Shown: positions 1-5,982, counted from the first letter of the stretch. The stretch is DNA of 5,982 bases from Neisseria lactamica (GCA_001067655.1 JUNU01000390.1:1-5982); one strand, 5' to 3'. Notes: generated by a model not told the origin, from the sequence alone. Numbers and translations are program-made.

Positions 1-65
1 GAATCTGTTCAAACCACTGATACACTAGTGTTGCACTTGAAATCCGAATCCAAAAGCCCCCGAAA

Positions 66-75
66 GTCGTCTGAA
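66..75 (+). other. Single DNA uptake sequence core (GTCGTCTGAA)
   Basis: The exact 10-mer is present. Extended to 12 bases (64-75, AAGTCGTCTGAA) it differs from AGGTCGTCTGAA at one position. It lies upstream of, and in the same orientation as, the left arm of the 104-143 hairpin. Expected role: recognition by the ComP minor pilin during transformation. Confidence 0.7.
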
Positions 76-103
76 AAACTACTTGAAAATGTAAAACAGA
101 AAA

Positions 104-143
104 GCCGTAGGTCGTCTGAAACGTTTTTCAGACGACCTACGGC
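104..143. terminator. Paired AGGTCGTCTGAA uptake sequences forming an 18-bp hairpin
   Basis: Bases 104-121 pair perfectly with 126-143 around a 4-base CGTT loop. The arms contain AGGTCGTCTGAA (109-120) and its reverse complement (127-138). Inverted uptake sequences commonly serve as rho-independent terminators in Neisseria. Here no T-run follows on the + strand, but on the - strand the stem is followed by TTTTCTGTTTT (103 down to 93), so it would work better against antisense transcripts. It lies 40 bases before the MFS start codon and may also insulate that gene from upstream transcription. Confidence 0.65.
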
Positions 144-171
144 ACCCACATCATTCCCGTACACTCGCAAT

Positions 172-177
172 AGGGAG
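172..177 (+). promoter_or_regulatory. Ribosome binding site of the MFS gene
   Basis: AGGGAG lies 6 bases before ATG 184 and decides between this start and the in-frame GTG at 28. I see no convincing -35/-10 pair in 1-183, so the promoter may lie to the left of the window. Confidence 0.7.
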
Positions 178-183
178 CCATCC

Positions 184-1416
184 ATGTCCCAACAAACCCC
201 GACATCCCCCGCCCCGCGCGACTGGCTGCTGCTTATCGGCGGCAGCACCTACAAATTCACGCTGACCGGTTTTTATCTGGTCGCGCTGGTCGCCATTTTG
301 AAAAACCACGGTTACAGCCTGAACCAACTGAGCTGGATACATTTAATCGGCGGTATCGAAGCGGCGAAGGTGTTGTTTGCCGCGCTGATGGAACGGCGGC
401 CGGCGGGGCGGTTTGGGCGGTTTCGCGGCTGGCTGCTGACGGCGACGCTGGGGCTTTCGGCGGTATTCGGGCTGATGGCCTACACCGACATAACGCAAAA
501 CTTCCCGCTACTTCTGGCCTGCTGCGTTTTGCTCTCGGCAATGTCGGCGGTATACGGCTGTGCGATGCTGGGCTTGTCGTGCATCGTTCTGCCGCACCGC
601 GAACGCGGTTTCGGCGGCGTGATTCAGACGATGGCGGCGCGCGGCGGCAAGATGATCGGCGGCGCGCTGGTATTGTGGCTGTATCAGGAATACGGGCAGA
701 CGGCGGCGGCGGGCTTTATGCTGGCGTTCAGCCTGCTGATGTTGCTGCAACTCTTGTGCTACCGCGAGCCGGAAAGCCCGACGGCGCAAGGCGGTTTGAC
801 GGCGTTGGCGGCGCGGCTGGTCTCCTTTTGGCGGCAGCCTGAAACGGGCTGGCGGTGGCTGGTTTTGCTGTTTGCTGTTGCCGCGCCGTATGCGTTTGCG
901 GCGGCGACTTTTGTGCCCAAGCTGGCGGATTTGGGCTTCTCCCTGAAACAGACGGGCGGGATTCTGGTGGTGGGTATTCCTGTTGCCTGCCTGATTGTTA
1001 CGCCGCTGTCGGGCTGGTTTTCGCGCAATTATCCACGCCGCAAACTTGTGTTCCTGCTCTACGCACTGCAACTGCCGCTTTTGGCATCCATGACCGCCAT
1101 CGACTCGCTCGCCCACGTCCACCCTTGGCTGCCGCCCGCGCAAATCATCGCCCTGAGCCTGAGCTACACGCTGCTGCTGCCGGTGATACTGGCGTTGGTG
1201 ATGGACAAATCCGACCGCGCCACCGCCGCACTCGACAGCAGCCTGCAATTCTCCGTGGTTCTGCTCGGCAGTTACGCGGCCGGTTTCGCCGCCCTGCGGC
1301 TGGCAAAGGCGGTCGGCTATGCCGATTCGTATTGGGCGGCGGTGGGTCTGGCCGTATTGGCGGGCGGGCTGCTGTACGCATGCCGAAACTTATTTGATTC
1401 AGACGAGCCGTCATGA
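184..1416 (+). CDS. MFS transporter, 12 TM helices, distantly RhtX/FptX/AmpG-like
   Basis: A 410-residue inner-membrane carrier of the major facilitator superfamily. I see twelve hydrophobic segments, at roughly residues 14-38, 50-70, 82-102, 108-134, 147-167, 173-193, 224-245, 257-278, 286-307, 318-340, 352-374 and 381-401, with a polar loop near 194-223 dividing the halves. The basic loops MERRPAGRFGRFRG (69-82) and GWFSRNYPRRK (277-287) sit where MFS motif A and its second-half copy are expected. Segment 145-160 (GVIQTMAARGGKMIGG) and the early 'ILKNHGYSLNQLSW' resemble RhtX/FptX siderophore importers and AmpG muropeptide permeases, but divergently, so the substrate is unknown. The start at 184 is chosen because AGGGAG (172-177) precedes it at good spacing. 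The frame stays open back to a GTG at 28, but that extension would translate the uptake-sequence hairpin. The gene is clearly more GC-rich than its two neighbours. It appears to be a single-gene unit; no TonB-dependent receptor is nearby to support siderophore uptake. Confidence 0.85.
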   Translation: MSQQTPTSPAPRDWLLLIGGSTYKFTLTGFYLVALVAILKNHGYSLNQLSWIHLIGGIEAAKVLFAALMERRPAGRFGRFRGWLLTATLGLSAVFGLMAYTDITQNFPLLLACCVLLSAMSAVYGCAMLGLSCIVLPHRERGFGGVIQTMAARGGKMIGGALVLWLYQEYGQTAAAGFMLAFSLLMLLQLLCYREPESPTAQGGLTALAARLVSFWRQPETGWRWLVLLFAVAAPYAFAAATFVPKLADLGFSLKQTGGILVVGIPVACLIVTPLSGWFSRNYPRRKLVFLLYALQLPLLASMTAIDSLAHVHPWLPPAQIIALSLSYTLLLPVILALVMDKSDRATAALDSSLQFSVVLLGSYAAGFAALRLAKAVGYADSYWAAVGLAVLAGGLLYACRNLFDSDEPS

Positions 1417-1508
1417 AAGACCCGTACCTTCACATTTGAAGTACAACGATTTCCCGAATAAAAACAGGACACATAATCCACAACCTACCATTCTGAACGA
1501 TACAGTCA

Positions 1509-1518
1509 TTCAGACGAC
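1509..1518 (-). other. Single DNA uptake sequence core in the spacer
   Basis: TTCAGACGAC is the reverse complement of GTCGTCTGAA. The 12-base context (1509-1520) differs from the full form at one position. It is unpaired and lies about 100 bases before the start of the secreted hydrolase gene. Confidence 0.75.
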
Positions 1519-1563
1519 GTTTCCTTTTAAATCGAAATAGAACTTTTCAGCGGTTGCATTGCC

Positions 1564-1569
1564 TATTAT
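1564..1569 (+). promoter_or_regulatory. Possible -10 box for the hydrolase gene
   Basis: TATTAT about 45 bases upstream of ATG 1615 is the best -10-like hexamer in the 1417-1614 spacer. No good -35 element sits 16-18 bases before it (AACTTT region), nor is there an extended TG. Treat as a weak candidate. Confidence 0.25.
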
Positions 1570-1601
1570 GTTTTACCGTTCAAAATGACAGATCATTTCA
1601 A

Positions 1602-1606
1602 AAGGA
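1602..1606 (+). promoter_or_regulatory. Ribosome binding site of the hydrolase gene
   Basis: AAGGA, 8 bases before ATG 1615, supports that start over the ATG at 1585, which has only CAAA-type sequence before it. The motif lies inside the stretch that would be coding if the earlier ATG were used. Confidence 0.7.
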
Positions 1607-1614
1607 ACATATTA

Positions 1615-4167
1615 ATGTCAGAAACTGTTACCTACGACCCATCCCGCTACGGTGCCAAAGCCGCATACACGACTTATGACGCCGACCAGGGTACACTCTC
1701 AGCAGGTGCAACAGTCAAAAAAGCCGCTTCCATACACTCCACTGCCTACGAAGCCAGCAAACAGTCTTACGTTGACCTGCCGGCCAATGCCGCCGTTTCG
1801 TTTACAGCAAAGGCGGATGCGGATGCCGCCACCCTCCGCTATACCGTTCCCGACGGGGCAACCGGCAAAGTTGAAATCCAAGTAAATGGTAAACCCGTAG
1901 CCAACCTTGATTTATCATCAAAACACAACTGGCAGTATTTGGAAAATTATGAACACCACAAAGGCGAAGACATCAAAATCCACGATACGCCTGCTGCCGA
2001 CCGTGTCGCCCGCTTCCAGTTCGACGAAGTGGGTACGCTGTTGAAAAATACATCCATCCAAAGCGGCGACACCGTTACCATCGTCAACAAATCAGGCAAC
2101 ACCCCGGTCGGTATCGACTTCGTTGAATTGGAAAAAGCCCCTGCCGCGATCAAACAGCCCGCAAACAGCGTCAGCATTACCGATTTCGGCGCAAAAGCAA
2201 ACGACGGAATCGATGATTCAAAAGCCCTGACAGCGGCAATCGAATCGGCAAAAACCTCCGGAAAATCCGTTTACATTCCCGAGGGGCAGTTTGATTTTGA
2301 CCACCAGCTCCACATCTATGCCCCTAAAGGAATCAGCATCAGCGGTGCCGGCAGGTGGCATACCAAACTGCATTTCACGAGCGCGGAACCGCCCGTTTTT
2401 GAAAACGGCACAGTGAAAAAAGGCGGCGGTATCGTGTTTGAACACGGCAGCAACAATATTGATTTCGGCAATCTGTCGATGGATTCAAATTTGGCATCCC
2501 GTTACCACCAACAAGCCAACTACAAGGGCATTTCCGGCACCTTGGGCAAAGGCTCGTCCATCCACGACATCGCCATTGAGCATTTTGAAGTAGGCATCTG
2601 GACCGGCGATTACGCCAAAGTGGACAATGAACACCCACTGCACTACACAGACGGACTGACCGTCTCCAACACCCTCATTCGGAACAATCTCGCAGACGGC
2701 ATTAATTTTGCGCAGGGAACCAGCCATTCGACCGTCATCAATTCCAACATCCGAGGCAACGGTGACGACGGTCTGGCGACATGGTCGAGCATTGCAGACC
2801 AAACAGAATCCAAAGTAGCCGAAAACAACCGTTTCCTAAACAACACCGTCGAACTCGGCTGGCGCGCGGCAGGTATCGGCATCTTCGGCGGCGCCGGACA
2901 TGAAGTAGCCGGCAACCTGATTCGCGACAATGCCGCATGGTCAGGCATACGCCTCAACACCGTTTTCCAAGGACACAATTTTGACCTGAACAAAAAAGGT
3001 ATTTCGGTTCGGGACAATCTGTTAATCGGCAACGGCACCCGAACCGACACATACGGACGCGAAAAAGGCTCTATCGACTTTGAAGAAGAGCATGGCGCAA
3101 TCAAAAACGTCAAAGTCGAAAACAACATCATCGCCAACAACCTGTCAGACACAGCCATTACTCAGACATTGCCGATTTCAAACGGCAAAGGCATCACCCT
3201 ATCCGGCAACAACATCATCGGAAATGCGACGGCTTCTGACCCGTCCGCCGTTGCTCATCCGGAAAAAGTTACCTCCATTACCCGTCAGGAACTCAGCAAT
3301 ATTCCCGATCAAAATTATTATTACGCCAACGAAACCGCCGGCTTCAAATCCGTCAGCGTGACCTATATTACAGGCACGGCAGGCAGCGACAGCATCAAAG
3401 GCACTGACGGCATAGACCATATTGACGGCAAAAGCGGTGACGACAACATTTATGCCGGCGGCAGCAACGATACCGTATTCGTCAGCGGTGGGACCAACTT
3501 CATCAGTGGCGGCGATGGCGACGATATCGTCAGAGGCGGCGACGGCAGAGATACCGTCAATGGAGATTCGGGAAACGATGTGATTTTCGGCAACGGCGGA
3601 GACGACCATCTCAATGGCGGTGCGGGCAATGATACATTGTTCGGCGGCGAAAACAACGATATCTTCTATGGCGAATCGGGCAAAGACGTGCTGTATGGCG
3701 GCTCAGGCGACGACTTACTGTTTGGCGGCTTGGACGACGATCTCCTGTATGGCGGCGCAGGGAATGATACCTATGTCTTCTGCTTCGGAGAGGGGTACGA
3801 CACCATTTCCGACAATCACGGCAACAACGCCCTTCAATTCGGACAAGGCATCGCCGTCAAGGATTTGCATATCAATGCAAGCACAGACGCAAACGGTGCA
3901 ATCGATTGGGAAATCACCATTGCCAATTCAGGCGGCAAAATCACCATCGACAACCAATATCTCAAAGGCAGCAACACCGCTTCTGTCGGAGAATTCCGAT
4001 TTGACGAAGGGACATTTACCGTAGAAACCCTGCTGGACAAACTGTCGGCAAGCGGTCAAACCAGCGGGTTTGAAACAGTCAACAGCGGAGTTGGCAGCTT
4101 TAGCCACACTGCCGATACGGCAAACGTACAACACTACGATGCCGTAACGCAGCCGGCAATTTTATAG
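1615..4167 (+). CDS. Secreted RTX-tailed glycoside hydrolase: CBM-like domain + GH87/mycodextranase-like beta-helix
   Basis: An 850-residue protein, probably a calcium-dependent extracellular polysaccharide-degrading enzyme. Residues about 15-170 form a beta-sandwich like the CBM35/CBM6-type module of mycodextranases (QSYVDLPANAAVSFTA, LRYTVPDG, RFQFDEVGTLL, GIDFVELE). Residues about 184-570 form a pectate-lyase-3 type parallel beta-helix, starting SVSITDFGAKANDGIDDS with YIPEG at 220 and GAGRWHTKL soon after. Candidate catalytic acids are D361 (ADGINF) and D384/D385 (GDDGLATWS). Their 23/24 spacing equals that of the three Asp residues I recall for the GH87 alpha-1,3-glucanase Agl-FH1. Residues 587-721 are fifteen RTX nonapeptides, about 736-812 a haemolysin-type Ca-binding-related domain, and the tail to 850 the likely type I secretion signal. 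There is no N-terminal signal peptide and a single cysteine (C723). The start at 1615 has AAGGA (1602-1606) upstream; an in-frame ATG at 1585 lacks a ribosome site. Exporter genes are absent here. Alternatives: another polysaccharide hydrolase, lyase or epimerase on the same fold. Confidence 0.88.
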   Translation: MSETVTYDPSRYGAKAAYTTYDADQGTLSAGATVKKAASIHSTAYEASKQSYVDLPANAAVSFTAKADADAATLRYTVPDGATGKVEIQVNGKPVANLDLSSKHNWQYLENYEHHKGEDIKIHDTPAADRVARFQFDEVGTLLKNTSIQSGDTVTIVNKSGNTPVGIDFVELEKAPAAIKQPANSVSITDFGAKANDGIDDSKALTAAIESAKTSGKSVYIPEGQFDFDHQLHIYAPKGISISGAGRWHTKLHFTSAEPPVFENGTVKKGGGIVFEHGSNNIDFGNLSMDSNLASRYHQQANYKGISGTLGKGSSIHDIAIEHFEVGIWTGDYAKVDNEHPLHYTDGLTVSNTLIRNNLADGINFAQGTSHSTVINSNIRGNGDDGLATWSSIADQTESKVAENNRFLNNTVELGWRAAGIGIFGGAGHEVAGNLIRDNAAWSGIRLNTVFQGHNFDLNKKGISVRDNLLIGNGTRTDTYGREKGSIDFEEEHGAIKNVKVENNIIANNLSDTAITQTLPISNGKGITLSGNNIIGNATASDPSAVAHPEKVTSITRQELSNIPDQNYYYANETAGFKSVSVTYITGTAGSDSIKGTDGIDHIDGKSGDDNIYAGGSNDTVFVSGGTNFISGGDGDDIVRGGDGRDTVNGDSGNDVIFGNGGDDHLNGGAGNDTLFGGENNDIFYGESGKDVLYGGSGDDLLFGGLDDDLLYGGAGNDTYVFCFGEGYDTISDNHGNNALQFGQGIAVKDLHINASTDANGAIDWEITIANSGGKITIDNQYLKGSNTASVGEFRFDEGTFTVETLLDKLSASGQTSGFETVNSGVGSFSHTADTANVQHYDAVTQPAIL
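3373..3777 (+). repeat. Fifteen in-phase RTX nonapeptide repeats (27-bp coding units)
   Basis: Residues 587-721 of the hydrolase divide without gaps into fifteen 9-residue units of the GGxGxDxux type. The first is GTAGSDSIK, the last GGAGNDTYV, with GGDGDDIVR, GGAGNDTLF and GGSGDDLLF between. Units 4, 5, 11 and 14 (AGGSNDTVF, VSGGTNFIS, GGENNDIFY, GGLDDDLLY) are the most degenerate. Such arrays form calcium-binding parallel beta-rolls that fold outside the cell after type I secretion. At DNA level the units have diverged, so this is protein-level repetition. Confidence 0.93.
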
Positions 4168-4292
4168 CGGCCTGTGGAAATTCAGGGGCAGCGTGGTTTG
4201 GTCCTGACTTCCACGCCAACCCCGCAGGATATTAGACTGCTGTAACGGTATGCCGAAGTCAGACTGAAATGGTCACGCTGTCCGTATAAACA
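4168..4292. other. Non-coding 3' region of the hydrolase transcript
   Basis: About 125 bases between the hydrolase stop and the terminator. I find no coding frame of note. A short inverted repeat, GCGTGG (4191-4196) with CCACGC (4211-4216), has a 14-base loop and no T-run. Probably an untranslated tail. Confidence 0.5.
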
Positions 4293-4336
4293 AGAGGTCG
4301 TCTGAACCGGTTTTCAGACGACCTCTCTCATTTTTT
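4293..4336 (+). terminator. Rho-independent terminator made of inverted uptake sequences
   Basis: Bases 4293-4306 pair with 4313-4326 (14 bp) around a 6-base loop. The arms hold AGGTCGTCTGAA (4295-4306) and its reverse complement (4313-4324). A run of six T follows at 4331-4336. It should end the hydrolase transcript and separates it from the symporter gene while also supplying uptake sequences in both orientations. Confidence 0.88.
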
Positions 4337-4490
4337 GGCACAAAATATCTTTTTTTACACATTTTAATTTGAATCATTTCTCAAAATATATCTATTTAGA
4401 AGATTCGCGCCAAAAGCTTATCGTTCCACGCACCATCCATGCGTTATTTTTTCCTGCGCCCGTCATCCAGTATTATCCCCGACTACGCTT

Positions 4491-4499
4491 TGTTACAAT
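4491..4499 (+). promoter_or_regulatory. Likely extended -10 promoter element for the symporter gene
   Basis: TGTTACAAT matches the extended -10 form TGnTAnAAT. The -35 region about 17 bases upstream (TATTAT, 4471-4476) is poor, which an extended -10 can offset. A start about 7 bases downstream would give a leader near 26 bases. The rest of the 4337-4531 gap is AT-rich and shows a weaker pair (TTGAAT 4369-4374, TATTTA 4393-4398, spacing 18). Confidence 0.4.
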
Positions 4500-4531
4500 T
4501 CAGCCAATTTTATTTCTCGATATATCCCGCT

Positions 4532-5869
4532 ATGAGTCATTCATCCTCTTGGTCTTCCAAAATCGGTTTTGTTCTTGCTGCGGCAGGTTCTGCCATCGGT
4601 TTGGGCGCGATTTGGAAATTCCCTTATACCGCCGGCACAAACGGCGGTGCAGTCTTTGTTCTTTTGTTTGTCATCTTCACGATTATCGTGGCGTTGCCAG
4701 TTCAGCTTGCCGAGTTTTATATCGGGCGTACGGGCGGTAAAAACGCCATCGATTCGTTCAAAACCCTGCGCCCCGGTTCGCTTTGGCCTTGGATTGGTCG
4801 GATTGGTGTGGCTGCATGTTTCATTTTGTTATCGTTTTACAGCGTAGTCGGCGGTTGGGTTTTGAATTATGTCGTACACAGTTTCACCGGCGAAATTGCC
4901 CCGAACGTTGATTTTAGCGCCCTATTCGAAAAAACAATTTCCAACCCGACAAGTTCGATTCTTTATCAAGGGCTGTTCATGCTGATTACCATTTGGGTAG
5001 TCAAAGGCGGAGTTTCTGACGGCATTGAAAAAGCAAACCGCTATCTGATGCCCGCTTTGTTTATCCTGTTCATTATTTTGGCAATCCGCTCACTGACCTT
5101 GCCCGGTGCGATGAAAGGCGTCAGTTTTTTATTGAAGCCGGATTGGTCATACATCAAATCGGAAACAATGCTGACCGCGCTGGGTCAGGCATTCTTTGCA
5201 TTGAGCATCGGCGTGTCGGCGATGATTACCTATGCTTCTTATTTGGGTAAAGATCAGGATATGTTCCGTTCGGGCAATATCATTATGTGGATGAACTTGT
5301 TGGTATCGCTGTTGGCAGGCTTGGTCATCTTTCCGGCGGTATTTGCATTGGGCGCTACACCCAGCCAAGGTCCCGGTCTGATTTTCGTAGTATTACCTGC
5401 CGTATTCATGAAAATTCCATATGGCAACTATCTCTTTGCCGTATTCATGCTGTTGGTCGTCTTTGCGACGTTGACTTCAGCATTTTCCATGTTGGAAACC
5501 GTCATTGCGGCAACCATCCGCCAAGACGAACGCAAACGCAGCCGACATACTTGGATGATCGGCATTGCCATCTTTATCGTCGGCATTCCTTCTGCCCTAT
5601 CTTTTGGTACATGGAGCGATGTGCTTATTTTCAATAAATCTATTTTTGATTTATGGGACTACATTATTACTGCCATTATTATGCCGCTATGCGCATTAAG
5701 CATCTCCATCTTTACCGGCTGGATTCAAGACAGGCAGTCCGTTTTGACCCATGCCGGCATGGGCAGTACCGTACCGAAAACGCTTCTATATCTGTGGCTG
5801 GGCGCGTTGCGCTACATCGCTCCGATTGCCATTATCGTGGTCTTCATCAATTCTCTCCAAATCATTTGA
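4532..5869 (+). CDS. Neurotransmitter:sodium symporter (NSS/SNF) family transporter, 11 TM helices
   Basis: A 445-residue Na+-coupled secondary transporter of the LeuT-fold NSS family, probably importing an amino acid or similar small solute across the inner membrane. The family signature GSAIGLGAIWKFPY (19-32) marks the unwound first helix. Further hallmarks are GQAFFALSIG (218-227, helix 6), TYASYLGKDQD after it, and ATLTS (312-316, helix 8). I count eleven helices, the form of MhsT/TnaT-type bacterial members rather than twelve as in LeuT. By hand alignment to LeuT the Na2 ligands (A312, T315, S316) are kept, whereas the Na1 ligands N27 and T254 correspond to A26 and A223; N255 matches N286. 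The start at 4532 fits the usual MS-SSWSSKIGFVLAAAGSAIG beginning; the ATG at 4439 would add 31 unconserved-looking residues. No clear Shine-Dalgarno precedes either. The gene stands alone behind a terminator, with a Correia element directly after its stop. Substrate not determinable from sequence. Confidence 0.92.
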   Translation: MSHSSSWSSKIGFVLAAAGSAIGLGAIWKFPYTAGTNGGAVFVLLFVIFTIIVALPVQLAEFYIGRTGGKNAIDSFKTLRPGSLWPWIGRIGVAACFILLSFYSVVGGWVLNYVVHSFTGEIAPNVDFSALFEKTISNPTSSILYQGLFMLITIWVVKGGVSDGIEKANRYLMPALFILFIILAIRSLTLPGAMKGVSFLLKPDWSYIKSETMLTALGQAFFALSIGVSAMITYASYLGKDQDMFRSGNIIMWMNLLVSLLAGLVIFPAVFALGATPSQGPGLIFVVLPAVFMKIPYGNYLFAVFMLLVVFATLTSAFSMLETVIAATIRQDERKRSRHTWMIGIAIFIVGIPSALSFGTWSDVLIFNKSIFDLWDYIITAIIMPLCALSISIFTGWIQDRQSVLTHAGMGSTVPKTLLYLWLGALRYIAPIAIIVVFINSLQII

Positions 5870-5877
5870 TTTGCCAC

Positions 5878-5982
5878 TATAGTGGATTAAATTTAAATCA
5901 GGACAAGGCGACGAAGCCGCAGACAGTGCAGATAGTACGGCAAGGCGAGGCAACGCCGTACTGGTTTAAAGTTAATCCACTA
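5878..5982. mobile_element. Correia repeat enclosed element (CREE/NEMIS), short internally deleted form, right end cut by window
   Basis: The element begins TATAGTGGATTAA and ends TTAATCCACTA at the last base, so about 2 bases (TA) are missing. The terminal 25 bases (5880-5904 and 5958-5982) are inverted repeats matching at 22 of 25 positions. The core GACAAGGCGACGAAGCCGC and CAAGGCGAGGCAACGCCG is typical of Correia elements. The length, about 107 bases, fits the short class rather than the roughly 155-base class that carries an IHF site. An inner inverted repeat, GTACGGC (5935-5941) and GCCGTAC (5955-5961), adds a second stem. Correia elements insert at TA, encode no protein, can supply outward promoters, and when transcribed fold into hairpins cut by RNase III. 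Confidence 0.93.

Noticed and set aside
28..183. N-terminal extension of the MFS protein from GTG 28
   Set aside because: It would translate the uptake-sequence hairpin into a basic polar tail and ignores the good ribosome site before ATG 184.
508..1248. 246-codon open frame on the - strand inside the MFS gene
   Set aside because: Low-complexity Gln/Arg-rich product, fully antisense to a clear 12-helix transporter; a by-product of GC-rich codon use.
1398..1406. TTCAGACGA at the end of the MFS gene as an uptake sequence
   Set aside because: It lacks the full 10-base core and lies in coding sequence; at best a degenerate variant.
1424..1444. Small hairpin after the MFS stop codon as a terminator
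   Set aside because: The 8-bp stem has a bulge and no T-run follows; too weak to call.
2560..2800. Mannuronan C5-epimerase (AlgE-like) identity for the beta-helix protein
   Set aside because: AlgE enzymes also join a beta-helix to RTX modules, but I do not see their YGFDPHE-type motif, and the N-terminal module and DDG motif fit mycodextranase-like enzymes better.
3373..3777. Possible CRISPR or DNA tandem array
   Set aside because: The periodicity is 27-bp coding units of RTX nonapeptides with diverged DNA; there are no constant repeats with unique spacers.
4336..4356. TGGCAC resembling a sigma-54 -24 element
   Set aside because: No TTGC at the required -12 spacing; the sequence runs into a T-tract after the terminator.
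4369..4740. Overlapping 123-codon frame before and within the symporter gene
   Set aside because: No domain-like features or ribosome site; most of it is out of frame with the NSS coding sequence.

Overview
The window looks like chromosome of a commensal oral Neisseria. It carries six copies of the 10-mer GTCGTCTGAA, all intergenic. Two pairs form inverted repeats of the 12-mer AGGTCGTCTGAA, the DNA uptake sequence dialect I associate with the N. mucosa / N. sicca group. No copy of the meningococcal/gonococcal GCCGTCTGAA form was seen. The right edge holds an internally deleted Correia element (CREE/NEMIS), a Neisseria-specific miniature element. The species call is inference.

Layout, all genes on the + strand: (1) 1-183, a non-coding leader with three uptake sequences, two of them in an 18-bp perfect hairpin; (2) 184-1416, a 12-helix major facilitator superfamily transporter, distantly like RhtX/FptX/AmpG; (3) 1417-1614, a spacer with one uptake sequence; (4) 1615-4167, an 850-residue exported carbohydrate-active protein; (5) 4168-4531, a gap with a convincing terminator built from paired uptake sequences and a likely promoter; (6) 4532-5869, a neurotransmitter:sodium symporter family transporter with 11 predicted helices; (7) 5878-5982, a Correia element starting 8 bases after that stop codon and cut by the window edge about 2 bases before its end.

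The most interesting gene is the central one. It joins an N-terminal carbohydrate-binding-like beta-sandwich, a right-handed parallel beta-helix with the look of mycodextranase / alpha-1,3-glucanase (GH87-type) enzymes, fifteen in-register RTX calcium-binding nonapeptides, and a C-terminal type I secretion region, with no N-terminal signal peptide. In an oral Neisseria this suggests a secreted enzyme acting on plaque alpha-glucans such as streptococcal mutan, or on a similar polysaccharide. The substrate is inferred. No type I secretion genes lie in the window, so the exporter must be encoded elsewhere.

The three genes do not look like one operon. The gaps are about 200 and 364 bases, a terminator separates the second and third, and base composition differs (sampled 60-base blocks: 41 G+C at 601-660 in the first gene, 33 at 3001-3060 in the second, 20 at 5641-5700 in the third). 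The two transporters have no visible functional link to the secreted hydrolase.
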